Shown: positions 32,785 to 41,642 of the stretch, in pieces
Position numbering within the stretch: position 1 is the stretch's first letter
Layout of the letters: every line of letters begins with the position of its first letter
Source: Pseudomonadota bacterium
GTDB lineage: Bacteria > Desulfobacterota > Desulfovibrionia > Desulfovibrionales > Desulfovibrionaceae
Direction of reading: 5' to 3'
DNA: 64,000 nucleotides
Assembly: GCA_023419375.1 (NCBI GenBank)
Contig: JAEZYD010000006.1
Span: forward strand, 1 to 64,000
Translations under genes and position numbers: made by a program
The notes under the pieces: model-generated
The model's database searches: none
Seen by the model: only the letters and a program-made list of their open reading frames with translations
What the model was told of the DNA's origin: nothing

Positions 32785-35460
32785 TTATTGTTCGATGCGT
32801 TGTTTCAGCACGGCAAAGGCCTCGTCAATGCCATCGGCCTTTGTGCCGCCCGCCTGAGCCAGGTCGGGTCTGCCGCCGCCGGAGCCGCCGCAGGGAGCGG
32901 CCACGTCCTTGATAAGCGCGGGAGCAGTAAATTTTCCGTGCAGGTCTTTGGAAACGTAAAGCAAAAGCCCAACCTTGCCGTCTTCAGCCGTTGCCAGGCA
33001 GACAACGGCATTGTCGGTAAGGCGCGAGCGCACATCGTCCATGACTTCGCGCAGGGCTTTCACAGGAACATTATCAAGCTTGGCGGCCAGCATGCGCACT
33101 CCGTTGACGTCCTGCGCGCGGGCGGCCAGATCGGCCCCGGTGGCAGGCGCGGCGGCGGCCTTTTCCGAGGCCTTGCGCAGCTTTTTCACATCGCCTTGCA
33201 GGGCGGTCACGCGTTCGGCCAACTGGCCGGGGCGCGCCTTGAGTATGCCCGAAAGCGCGGCAAGTTCCGCGCGCTGCTCAACAGCCTGGGCATAGGCGTT
33301 CCAGCCGGTTACGGCCTCTATGCGCCGCGTGCCGGCGGCAACGCCGCTTTCAGAAACGATCATGAAGGCCCCGGCCTCGCCGGTGCGTTCAAGGTGTGTG
33401 CCGCCGCACAGTTCCACGGATTCAGGTTCGCCCTTTTCCGCGCCGGAAACTGTGAGCACGCGCACAATATCGCCATATTTTTCGCCAAACAGGGCCATTG
33501 CTCCGGTTGCCATGGCTTCGGCCACGGGCATTTCCCTGGCGGCCACAGGCAGGTCGGCCATGATGGCGCGGTTCACGTCGCGTTCCACCGCCGCCAGTTC
33601 TTCGGGCGTGAGGGCCGCAATGTGCGAAAAGTCAAAACGCAGGCGGTGCGGGTCAACCAGAGAACCGGCCTGCTTCACATGGGTGCCCAGAGCGCGGCGC
33701 AGGGCAGCATGCAGCAGATGGGTGCAGGTGTGGTTGCGGGCAGTGGATTTGCGCTGGTCGGCGTCCACCTTGAGGGTGGCCTCGCCGCCTTTGTGCAGCT
33801 CGCCCTTGGTCACTTCAATTTCATGCACCAGCAGGGTGGGGGCGGGCTTGTGGGTGGTCAGCACCCGCGCTTCGCCGGAGGTGCTTGCCAACGTACCCAT
33901 GTCGCCAGCCTGGCCGCCGCCCTCGCCGTAAAAAGGCGTGGCTGCGGTAATGGCGTAGCCGGTATCACCTTCGCCGAGGTCGGACACTTCTTCACCTGCG
34001 GCATTGAGCAGCAGGGTCAAAGGGCTGGTTTCGGTCAGGCGCTCGTAGCCCACAAAGGTGCTGGTTACGCCAGCGTCCAGCAGGGGCTTGAACACGTTCG
34101 CGCCGTCAGCCTGGCCCAGCAGACCGCCCTTTTTCTGATGATCGCGGGCGCGTTTGCGCTGTTCGCCCATATGCTTTTCAAAGCCCTTGGCGTCAGCGGT
34201 GAAGCCGCGCTTTTCGGCAACGTCGGTCACGATATCGAGCGGGAAGCCGTAGGTGTCGTACAGCTTGAAGCAGAATTCACCGGGAATCTGCGTCTGTCCG
34301 GCAGCCTTGAGGGACACCAGTTCTTCGTCCAGCAGCTCCAGGCCTTTTTGCAGGGTGAGGGAGAAGCGCTGTTCTTCCTCATGCACGGCGCGGGCGATAA
34401 AGTCGGCGTGCTCGGTCAGCTCGGGATAGGCGTCGCCCATCACTTCCGTAACCTTGCGGGCCACCTTGTACATGAAGGGTTCGTTCACGCCAATGAGCGT
34501 GGCAAAGCGCAGGGCGCGGCGGATCAGGCGGCGCAGCACATAGCCACGACCCTCGTTGGAGGGCAGCACGCCGCCAGCCACAAGAAAGGCCGCCGAGCGG
34601 CTGTGGTCGGCAATGACGCGCAGGGCCGTATCCACGTCGTTGGTGTCGGGCGCGCTGAAGCTGTAGCTCACATTGGCGAGCGAGGCGGCGTACTGGATGA
34701 TCTCCTGAAACAGGTCGCAGTCAAAATTGGAGCGCTTGCCCTGGGCAACGGCGGCCATGCGTTCAAGGCCCATGCCCGTATCAATGTTGGGATTGGCAAG
34801 AGCCACGCGGGTGCCGTCGGCAGACTGGTCAAACTGGGTGAAAACGAGGTTCCAGATTTCAAGGAACCGGTCGCAGTCGCACTTGCCGATGCCGCAGTCC
34901 GGCCCGCAAGACATGTCTGCACCCTGATCCACATAGATTTCGGAACAGGGGCCGCAGGGGCCGGTATCGCCCATGGTCCAGAAATTGTCTTTTTCGCCCA
35001 TGCGGACGATGCGGTCGGCGGGCAGCCCGGCAACCTCGGCCCAGATGGCCGCAGCTTCGTCATCTTCGCGGAACACCGTGACCCAGAGCTTTTCCTTGGG
35101 CAGTTCAAGCTCCTTGCTCACAAATTCCCAGGCCCAGGTGATGGCTTCGCGCTTGAAATAGTCGCCGAAAGAAAAGTTGCCCAGCATTTCAAAAAACGTG
35201 TGGTGGCGCGCGGTGCGGCCCACGTTTTCAAGGTCGTTGTGCTTGCCCGAAACACGCAGGCATTTCTGGCAGGTGGTGGCGCGGCTGTATGCGCGCTTTT
35301 CCTCGCCAAGAAACAGCTTTTTGAATTGCACCATGCCAGCATTGGTGAACAGCAGGGTGGGGTCGTTGGGCGGAATGATGGGGCCGGATTCGACAATTTC
35401 ATGCTGGTGGCGTTTGAAAAATTCGAGGTAGCGGCTGCGTATTTCTTTGGCGGTGAGCAT
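32785..35460 (-). CDS. alaS: Alanyl-tRNA synthetase
   Basis: 891 aa, normal family length, with GGAG 9 nt before the ATG. Class II catalytic domain begins RSRYLEFFKRHQHEIV and contains RTARHHTFFEMLGNFSFGDYFK. The editing domain shows the zinc-binding HTCTHLLH and CGGTHLERTGE sites, and the C-Ala domain ends with CGGSGGGRPDLAQAGG. The enzyme charges tRNA-Ala and hydrolyses mis-charged Ser or Gly. It lies downstream of recA with a hairpin between, and upstream of ahbC. A long open frame on the opposite strand is a composition artefact. Confidence 0.97.
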   Translation of the reverse strand: MLTAKEIRSRYLEFFKRHQHEIVESGPIIPPNDPTLLFTNAGMVQFKKLFLGEEKRAYSRATTCQKCLRVSGKHNDLENVGRTARHHTFFEMLGNFSFGDYFKREAITWAWEFVSKELELPKEKLWVTVFREDDEAAAIWAEVAGLPADRIVRMGEKDNFWTMGDTGPCGPCSEIYVDQGADMSCGPDCGIGKCDCDRFLEIWNLVFTQFDQSADGTRVALANPNIDTGMGLERMAAVAQGKRSNFDCDLFQEIIQYAASLANVSYSFSAPDTNDVDTALRVIADHSRSAAFLVAGGVLPSNEGRGYVLRRLIRRALRFATLIGVNEPFMYKVARKVTEVMGDAYPELTEHADFIARAVHEEEQRFSLTLQKGLELLDEELVSLKAAGQTQIPGEFCFKLYDTYGFPLDIVTDVAEKRGFTADAKGFEKHMGEQRKRARDHQKKGGLLGQADGANVFKPLLDAGVTSTFVGYERLTETSPLTLLLNAAGEEVSDLGEGDTGYAITAATPFYGEGGGQAGDMGTLASTSGEARVLTTHKPAPTLLVHEIEVTKGELHKGGEATLKVDADQRKSTARNHTCTHLLHAALRRALGTHVKQAGSLVDPHRLRFDFSHIAALTPEELAAVERDVNRAIMADLPVAAREMPVAEAMATGAMALFGEKYGDIVRVLTVSGAEKGEPESVELCGGTHLERTGEAGAFMIVSESGVAAGTRRIEAVTGWNAYAQAVEQRAELAALSGILKARPGQLAERVTALQGDVKKLRKASEKAAAAPATGADLAARAQDVNGVRMLAAKLDNVPVKALREVMDDVRSRLTDNAVVCLATAEDGKVGLLLYVSKDLHGKFTAPALIKDVAAPCGGSGGGRPDLAQAGGTKADGIDEAFAVLKQRIEQ

Positions 35461-35493
35461 TTACTGGCTCCGTAATGGGGTCTGCGCGAACAA

Positions 35494-35522
35494 CGACCGC
35501 GCACCACCAAGGCGCGCGGTCG
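35494..35522 (-). terminator. Hairpin between recA and alaS
   Basis: 9-bp arms CGACCGCGC and complement with an 11-nt loop, 17 nt after the recA stop. No T-run; partial termination is possible. Confidence 0.55.
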
Positions 35523-35539
35523 CAGGTAAAAAATGGCCT

Positions 35540-36622
35540 TTATTCGTAAGTGGGCGCGGGGGCTTCCCCTTCGTCCAGGTCTTCTGAGGTGGGCGTGAAT
35601 TCCTTGGGGTTCAATCCCAGAAATTCCACAACCTTGGCTTCAATCTGGTTGCGCAGATCAAGGTTTTCGTCCAGCAGCGCGCGTACTTTTTCGCGCCCCT
35701 GGCCGAGCTTTTCGCTGCCAAATGCAAACCACGAGCCGCTCTGGTCAATGATCTTGGCTTCAATGCCGAGGTCAAGGAGTTCACCGGAGCGCGAAATGCC
35801 CTGACCATACAGAATATCAAAAATGGCGCTGCGGAAGGGCGGGGCAACCTTGTTTTTGACCACCTTGACCCTGGTGCGCGAACCGAAGGATTCTTCCTTG
35901 TCCTTGAGGGTCTGGATGCGACGGATGTCCAGCCGCACGGAAGAATAGAACTTGAGCGCGTTGCCGCCAGTGGTGGTTTCGGGGCTGCCGTAGCCGGTGA
36001 CGCCGATCTTCATGCGGATCTGGTTGATGAAGATGACGGACGTGCGCGATTTGTGGATGGTGCCGGTGAGGCGGCGCATGGCATGCGACATAAGGCGGGC
36101 GTGACCGCCAACCTGCGATTCGCCCATGTCGCCTTCCAGTTCGGCCTGCGGAATGAGCGCTGCCACGGAGTCAACCACCACAAGGTCAACAGCGCCGGAA
36201 CGCACGAGCATGTCGGCAATGTCCAGCGCCTGTTCGCCGTAGTCGGGCTGCGAGATGAGCAGTTCGTCAGTGTTGACGCCGAGCCGCCGGGCGTAAGAAA
36301 CGTCAAGGGCATGTTCTGCGTCCACAAAGGCGCAGGTACCGCCCATTTTCTGGCATTCTGCGATAATGTGCAGGGTCAGCGTGGTTTTGCCCGAAGATTC
36401 CGGGCCAAAAATTTCGCTGATGCGCCCGCGCGGAATGCCCCCCACGCCAAGGGCCAGATCAAGGCCGATGGAACCTGTGGGGATCACGGGAATATTGACG
36501 TGGGCTTCGTCGGAAAGCTTCATCACAGCGCCCTTGCCGTACTTGCGTTCGATGGTGGCAAGTGCGGTGCCCAAGGCCTCGGCGCGCGCGTTTTCCTGAC
36601 TCATGGCCGGTTTCTTCGCCAT
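35540..36622 (-). CDS. recA: Recombinase RecA
   Basis: 360 aa. Walker A GPESSGKT, the DNA-binding loops (SQPDYGEQALDI, NQIRMKIGVTGYGSPETTTGG) and FVDAEHALD are all intact. The tail is acidic, as usual (TSEDLDEGEAP). RecA forms filaments on single-stranded DNA for homologous recombination and triggers the SOS response. It starts 105 nt downstream of a good sigma-70 promoter. No LexA box of a recognisable type was seen in that leader. Confidence 0.97.
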   Translation of the reverse strand: MAKKPAMSQENARAEALGTALATIERKYGKGAVMKLSDEAHVNIPVIPTGSIGLDLALGVGGIPRGRISEIFGPESSGKTTLTLHIIAECQKMGGTCAFVDAEHALDVSYARRLGVNTDELLISQPDYGEQALDIADMLVRSGAVDLVVVDSVAALIPQAELEGDMGESQVGGHARLMSHAMRRLTGTIHKSRTSVIFINQIRMKIGVTGYGSPETTTGGNALKFYSSVRLDIRRIQTLKDKEESFGSRTRVKVVKNKVAPPFRSAIFDILYGQGISRSGELLDLGIEAKIIDQSGSWFAFGSEKLGQGREKVRALLDENLDLRNQIEAKVVEFLGLNPKEFTPTSEDLDEGEAPAPTYE

Positions 36623-36733
36623 AGCTCATTGCTCCGGGTAAAAATATCTTCAAGCGCGTTAGTGTAGCAGACCAAGACGAGCAAGGCAAATGCCAGATCG
36701 GCGGCGGGCCTGCGCTTGTCCCTGTATTAAATG

Positions 36734-36762
36734 AGTATAATTCCTGATAATGATAATTGCAA
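36734..36762 (-). promoter_or_regulatory. Sigma-70 promoter of recA
   Basis: On the minus strand TTGCAA (36757-36762), a 17-nt spacer and TATACT (36734-36739). It sits in an A+T-rich patch 110 nt before recA. Confidence 0.7.
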
Positions 36763-36833
36763 GCAGGCAAAAGCCGCGCAAGGCCTGCCTGCGCCACTTG
36801 CGCATGGGCGCTTGCTGTCGTACAAGCGCGGGC

Positions 36834-37997
36834 ATGAGCGATTCTCCCCAAATCATAGTATTGTTTTCCGGCGGGCTCGACAGCCTGCTTACAGCCAAAC
36901 TGCTTGAACGTCAGGGCCTTGCCGTGCGTTGCCTGCATTTTTATTCGCCCTTCTTTGGCGGCGAAGCTGTGGCGGCACATTGGCGCAAGATTTACGACCT
37001 TGATATTGTTACTCAGGATGTCGGCCCCCAGTTTGCCGCCATGCTGCGCCAAAGGCCGGAGCATGGCTTTGGCAAGGTGCTGAACCCCTGCGTTGACTGC
37101 AAGATCCTGCTGCTGCGCGAGGCCCGCAAATATATGGAGAGCGTGGGCGCCAAGGCCCTGGCCTCGGGCGAGGTTCTGGGCCAGCGGCCCATGTCGCAGC
37201 GGCGCGACACGCTGAACGTCATCATGCGCGATGCCGCCGTGGCCGATATTCTGCTGCGCCCCCTGTGCGCCAAGCACCTGCCGCCAACCCCTGTGGAAGA
37301 AAGCGGCCTTGTGGACCGCTCGCGCCTGCTGGGCATCTGGGGCAGGGGCCGCACCGAGCAGCTGAACCTTGCCAGGGAATACGGCATCAAGGAAATTCCC
37401 ACGCCTGGGGGCGGCTGCCGCCTGACCGAGCGCGAGAACGCCCGCCGCTACTGGCTGGTGCTCACCCGTTTGCAGGAGCCCATCGCCAGTGATTTTACTC
37501 TTGCCAATCTTGGGCGTCAGTTCTGGCACAGCGAAGGGCAGAACCACTACTGGCTGTGCGTTGGGCGCAACAGCGCGGACAACGATCTGCTGGCCGCCGC
37601 CGCAGGCCCGGACGACCTTATCCTGCGCATGCGCGACATGCCGGGGCCGCTGGCACTGGCCCGCAACGGGGCCTTGTGGCCCGAGGACGTGCTGCGCACC
37701 GCCTGCCAGATGACGGCCTCCTACGCGCCCAAGGCCGTTGCCACCGGGGGGGATGTGTTTGTGCGCGCCCGACGTGGCGAGGAGTTTACGGACATATCCG
37801 TTCCCACGCAGCGCTGCGAGGATTTGTGGAACGAGCCAGCCTGGGACGAGATCAAGGGCGTTATCCGCGCCGAAGCGCGCGAACGGCAGGCCGTGCAGGA
37901 TGCCGCCAAGGACGCGGCCAGAGCCGCAGCCCGCGAAGCCCGCTACGAGGCCGAGCGGCTTGAAGCCGGACGGGAAGACGATCCAACTGGAGCCTGA
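36834..37997 (+). CDS. PP-loop ATP-pyrophosphatase, tRNA-thiolation-like
   Basis: 387 aa from ATG 36834. The N-type ATP pyrophosphatase loop is SGGLDS at about residue 13, and NPCVDCK at about 81-87 resembles the cysteine-bearing segment of MnmA-type 2-thiouridine enzymes. PTPGGGCRLTERENARRY follows in the middle. The protein is often named tRNA methylaminomethyl-2-thiouridylate methyltransferase, but no methyltransferase motif is present. The last 40 residues are an Ala/Arg-rich helical tail. The likely role is sulfur insertion into tRNA, which is inference. It is divergent from recA. Confidence 0.75.
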   Translation: MSDSPQIIVLFSGGLDSLLTAKLLERQGLAVRCLHFYSPFFGGEAVAAHWRKIYDLDIVTQDVGPQFAAMLRQRPEHGFGKVLNPCVDCKILLLREARKYMESVGAKALASGEVLGQRPMSQRRDTLNVIMRDAAVADILLRPLCAKHLPPTPVEESGLVDRSRLLGIWGRGRTEQLNLAREYGIKEIPTPGGGCRLTERENARRYWLVLTRLQEPIASDFTLANLGRQFWHSEGQNHYWLCVGRNSADNDLLAAAAGPDDLILRMRDMPGPLALARNGALWPEDVLRTACQMTASYAPKAVATGGDVFVRARRGEEFTDISVPTQRCEDLWNEPAWDEIKGVIRAEARERQAVQDAAKDAARAAAREARYEAERLEAGREDDPTGA

Positions 37998-38329
37998 TTG
38001 CCGCGCAACGGGTATCATATATTCTTATTGTTGTGCATTTATGGCACCTTAGACCCCGGTTTACCCGGGGTTTTTGTTTGCGCCTGTCGCCAAAGTGCAT
38101 GCTTTGCGTAATCTTGAGGGCACAGCTTTACAAAGATTGCGCATGTAGCTATATGAGTCCATTGCATCAAAAGAGCATTTTCATTGAGAGGTGCTCTGAG
38201 CGGGCCATGCCGCCGCATGGCTGGCCATGCAGGATGTGCGGTGCGAATCGCTTGCTCCAGCATGTTTCTGCAAGGCCTATGAGTAAGACCGTTCATGCGC
38301 CCCCCAGCGGCGTCCGCCGGAGGATTTAA
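37998..38329. other. Intergenic region before dksA
   Basis: 332 nt with the terminator at 38053-38075 and no other supported feature. Confidence 0.5.
38053..38075 (+). terminator. Rho-independent terminator after the PP-loop gene
   Basis: ACCCCGG and CCGGGGT around TTTAC, then TTTTG; a compact intrinsic terminator. Confidence 0.88.
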
Positions 38330-38692
38330 ATGGATCACAAGGATTTGGAATACTTTCGCAAGCTTCTTTCCGACATGCTTGAAGAAGCGAAGCAGAAGGG
38401 TGACAGCACCCTGGAAGAACTGACGGATAGCAACGAAGTGTTTGCCGACCCGGCTGACCGTGCCACTGCAGAATCCGACAGGGCCTTTACCCTGCGCATC
38501 CGTGACCGTGAGCGCCGCCTGATCCGCAAGATCCAGGCAGCCCTTACCCGCATTGACGATGGCACCTACGGGATTTGTGAAGACTGCGGCGACGACATCA
38601 GCGTTCCCCGTCTCAAGGCCCGGCCTGTGACGCGTTTGTGCATCAACTGCAAGGCCAAACAGGAAGAAGACGAACACCTTCGCGGCGATTAA
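38330..38692 (+). CDS. dksA: DksA/TraR-type RNA polymerase-binding zinc-finger protein
   Basis: 120 aa. An N-terminal coiled coil carries the DxxDxA tip motif (D40-PA-D43-R-A45), which enters the RNA polymerase secondary channel. The C4 zinc finger is C83-x2-C86 and C104-x2-C107. GGAGG lies 8 nt before the ATG. DksA with ppGpp adjusts rRNA and stress promoters. The length is shorter than E. coli DksA (151 aa) and suits deltaproteobacterial forms. Confidence 0.92.
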   Translation: MDHKDLEYFRKLLSDMLEEAKQKGDSTLEELTDSNEVFADPADRATAESDRAFTLRIRDRERRLIRKIQAALTRIDDGTYGICEDCGDDISVPRLKARPVTRLCINCKAKQEEDEHLRGD

Positions 38693-39117
38693 CGTCATTT
38701 CTCTGCCTTAAAGGCACTGTTTTTGTTGCTTTCGGCCAGGCGGGCGCTGCGCTCGCGCACTCCCGCTTGCGCCTGACGGCAGGCATGATTCGGGCAGGCT
38801 CCCGGTGGTTCCGCTTTGCAGCGGGGTCTGGCGAACTGGGTCTGCGAGGCTTCTGGCCTGGTTGCAACGGCCGCATCAGGCCCACCGGATTGCCAGCGAG
38901 GCTGTTGCCCGAACCGTCTGCGCAATTATGCCAGCCTGCGGTCTGGCATCTGCTGCACCAGGAACTGCGTTTGCCGCTGCGCCTGCGCACACGCTGGGCA
39001 TGTTGTGCGGCCTTGTCTTTGGCAGGGTAAGACCTTCCTTCCCGATCGGGCCGTCTGTCGTGCCTTGCCCCCTTTTCCTCCCCAGCCATTCACCTTGCCC
39101 CGAAGCCGGTTTTTTCT
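38693..39117. other. Intergenic region before the NFACT gene
   Basis: 425 nt, G+C rich, with a weak short hairpin and T-tract near 38704-38724 that may terminate dksA. No gene, tRNA or known structured RNA was recognised. Confidence 0.4.
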
Positions 39118-40800
39118 ATGGATGCCCATCTGTTCCGCCGTTTTTGTGAAGACCTGACCCCCCTGCTCACTGGCGCAAGGGTGGAAAAAATTCAGGAACC
39201 TGCTGATGGCCTGCTGGCCCTCATGGTCTACAGCGGTGGGCGCAAGCGGCAGCTTTGCCTGCGCTTTGGACGCAAGGAACCGTTCTGCTTTATTACCTCT
39301 CAGCGTATCAGCGTGGGCCGTGCGCCTTCAGCGCCCATCATGCGACTGCGCAAATATGCGGCTGGTCGGCGTATTGTTGCCTGTGTGGCCCGCTGGAGCG
39401 AGCGCTGCTTGTGGCTGCTGCTCGGCGGCGGCGCAGAGGCTCCCCAACTGCCGCCATTGTCCCCGCAGGGGCAGGGGGAGGCAGGCTCGGAGCAATCTCC
39501 ACGTCTGACCTGGCTGTTGCTTGATCTGCGCGAAGGCCCTTCGCTCCGCTTTCTGTCCGAGAATGAATCGCCGGAAGATGAGCTGGCCGTCTGGCCCGAG
39601 CCTGCGCAACTGGCGGATGCCCTGAACAACTGGCGGCAGTGGCCTGTGCTTAGCCCCGCCCTGCGCCGAACGCTCGCCTGCCTTGAAGAACCGGAACAGT
39701 GGGCCTTGCTGGAAGACCTGCGGGCTGGCGGCGGTGACGTGTTTTGCTACAGCCCCAGTGCGCCTGCCTCCGACAATGCCTTTGCACCGGCCATGCCGCG
39801 TCCTGTACTCGCCATAAGCGCCTGGCCTCTGCCCCGGAAACAGCAAAGGACCTTGCTGGGCAAGGATGCGGAGACAGCATCCATTGCTGAATTTTGCGGG
39901 CCGGATGCCTTGAATCTGACCGAACAGGCAGGGCAGGATATGGTGCTTGCCCGTCTGGCTCTGGATCAGGCGCGGGAGGCTGCCCAGCCTTTGGATAGGC
40001 GCGCGCGCAAGCTTGCAAAGCTGCTGGAAAAACTGCGCGAGGAAGAAAATCGCCTTGGCAAGATGATGGCCTGTCAGGCAGACGCTCTGGCGCTTCAGGC
40101 CGAATTGTGGCGCTGGCCTGCGGATTTTCGCGCGGCTTCCGTCACCGTGGAGGCAGGCCCGCACGGCCCGGCGCGGGAAATACCGCTGGATCTGCGTTTT
40201 TCTGTGCGCGAGCAGATGGCCCGCCTGTTTCATACGGCCCGGCGCGGGCAACGCGGTATGGAGCATCTGGCTGTGCGGCGCGGCGCGCTGGAAGACGAAC
40301 TGGCCTCCTTGCGCCAGGCCAGCCCCGGCAGCCTGCTGGGCGCCACTGCTGGCGCTGCCGATGAGGTGGCTCCCGCCGGGCGCACGGCTGGTTCCGGAAT
40401 GGCCGCCATCCTGCCCAAAAATGTGCAGATGTTTATAAGCTCAGATGGTTTTGTGCTGCTGCGCGGGCGCGATTCCAAGGGCAATCTGGCCGCGCGCAAG
40501 CTTGCTGCCCCGCACGACATCTGGCTGCATGCGGAAAACGGCCCCGGTTCGCACGTGATTATTCGCCGTGCCCATGGCGGGCAGGAAGTTCCGCCGCGCA
40601 CTCTTGACGAGGCCGGGGCGCTGGCCGCCTGCAAAAGCTGGCAGCGCGACGCCGCCCGGGCGCGCATACAATATGCCGAGGTGCGTCACGTCAAACCCAT
40701 GCGCAACGCTCCCTCGGGCACGGTGCGCATAGACAAGTCGCTGCCCTCGCGTGAGGTTCCCGTTGATCTTGCCCTTGAGGAAACGCTGCTGCCCCGGTAA
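39118..40800 (+). CDS. rqcH: NFACT-family (RqcH/FbpA-like) protein
   Basis: 560 aa. The N-terminal NFACT-N domain opens MDAHLFRRFCEDLTPLLTGARVEKIQEP and contains LRFGRKEPFCFITSQRI. A Pro/Gly/Gln-rich insertion at about 105-135 is not typical. A coiled-coil region (about 290-330) precedes the NFACT-R domain, seen as FISSDGFVLLRGRDSKGN, DIWLHAENGPGSHVIIR and VRHVKPMRNAPSGTV. RqcH binds split 50S subunits and adds alanine tails to stalled nascent chains. The start has no strong ribosome-binding site. Adherence functions given to FbpA in some Gram-positives are not implied here. Confidence 0.85.
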   Translation: MDAHLFRRFCEDLTPLLTGARVEKIQEPADGLLALMVYSGGRKRQLCLRFGRKEPFCFITSQRISVGRAPSAPIMRLRKYAAGRRIVACVARWSERCLWLLLGGGAEAPQLPPLSPQGQGEAGSEQSPRLTWLLLDLREGPSLRFLSENESPEDELAVWPEPAQLADALNNWRQWPVLSPALRRTLACLEEPEQWALLEDLRAGGGDVFCYSPSAPASDNAFAPAMPRPVLAISAWPLPRKQQRTLLGKDAETASIAEFCGPDALNLTEQAGQDMVLARLALDQAREAAQPLDRRARKLAKLLEKLREEENRLGKMMACQADALALQAELWRWPADFRAASVTVEAGPHGPAREIPLDLRFSVREQMARLFHTARRGQRGMEHLAVRRGALEDELASLRQASPGSLLGATAGAADEVAPAGRTAGSGMAAILPKNVQMFISSDGFVLLRGRDSKGNLAARKLAAPHDIWLHAENGPGSHVIIRRAHGGQEVPPRTLDEAGALAACKSWQRDAARARIQYAEVRHVKPMRNAPSGTVRIDKSLPSREVPVDLALEETLLPR

Positions 40801-40842
40801 AGAGGGGCAAGCCCCACGGGCGCATTATGGAGAGAGGTTTTC

Positions 40843-41544
40843 ATGGATTTTACAGTTGAAGGCAAAGTCTTTCGGGCATGTGCCGTTGAGGCCCGTGTGC
40901 TGGCAGTTGCCCCCTGGCAGGCTCCGGCACCGGAGCAGGACATAGCTTTGGGCAGTGGTGCAAACCTGCGCATGCCACGTGGCCGCAAGCAATGGCAGTG
41001 TGCTGTGATTCGGCTTGAAAACGGCGCGGAGGCGCAGTTGTCCCTTCCCGCTTCCTGCCCTGTTGCGGTCGGTGACTGCCTGAAACTCGGTTGCCTTGGC
41101 CCTGCCTGCGCCACAGAGGGCGGCGATGGCGCTGCTCTGGAGGTCTATGCCGTGAGCAATGCGGCTTCGGGCTGGGAGCATGATTTTATGGATGCTGCTG
41201 CCTTGATGAAGCGCTACGGCGCGAACCGCGTTACCGAATATGACCTGGAGTCCTACCCTTTGAAAAAGGTCTGCAAGGTCAGTGTTATTGTTTTTCTGGT
41301 GGGGCTGGTCTGTTTCAGCTTTCTCATGCATCTGTTTACAGAAAGCATGGACGAACTTGCGCGCCGTTTACCCGAGGCCCTGTATATGAGCGCCAAGTTC
41401 GGCGGCATTGCCGCCCTGGTGGTGGCCGCTGGCGGAGGCCTGTATATGAAGAGCTCCAACGACTACAATCGTAAAAAGAAGCTGGACAGCTATGTTCAGC
41501 AGTTTGAGCAGGCCATGCAGCATGCGATCGGTGCAGCCAGCTAA
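40843..41544 (+). CDS. Hypothetical protein with two membrane segments
   Basis: 233 aa with GGAGAGAGG before the ATG. The N-terminal 110 residues look like a small beta-rich domain with no recognised motif. Two hydrophobic helices lie at about 146-166 and 183-203, with a basic end (NRKKKLDSYVQQFEQAMQHAI) that is probably cytoplasmic. It is 42 nt downstream of the NFACT gene and in front of a terminator, so it is likely co-transcribed with it. I do not recognise the family; a link to ribosome quality control is only positional. Confidence 0.75.
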   Translation: MDFTVEGKVFRACAVEARVLAVAPWQAPAPEQDIALGSGANLRMPRGRKQWQCAVIRLENGAEAQLSLPASCPVAVGDCLKLGCLGPACATEGGDGAALEVYAVSNAASGWEHDFMDAAALMKRYGANRVTEYDLESYPLKKVCKVSVIVFLVGLVCFSFLMHLFTESMDELARRLPEALYMSAKFGGIAALVVAAGGGLYMKSSNDYNRKKKLDSYVQQFEQAMQHAIGAAS

Positions 41545-41583
41545 CGGTTTCACATCCGCCCAATCTTTCTGCGCAAGAGCACA

Positions 41584-41613
41584 AAAGGCCGCCTCCTTTC
41601 GGGGGCGGCCTTT
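41584..41613. terminator. Bidirectional terminator before ackA
   Basis: AAAGGCCGCC and GGCGGCCTTT around a 10-nt loop, between convergent genes. Confidence 0.82.
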
Positions 41614-41642
41614 GACATGCAATAAGGCAAAAGTAAGGAGAC

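Noticed and set aside
32758..35475. 905-codon open frame on the plus strand
   Set aside because: Antisense to alaS, whose every motif is intact. Such frames arise from G+C-rich codon use; no ribosome-binding site and a glycine/histidine-rich translation.
38693..39117. Structured RNA (RNase P, tmRNA or 6S) in the dksA-NFACT gap
   Set aside because: Checked on both strands for conserved core sequences and tRNA-like ends; none recognised.
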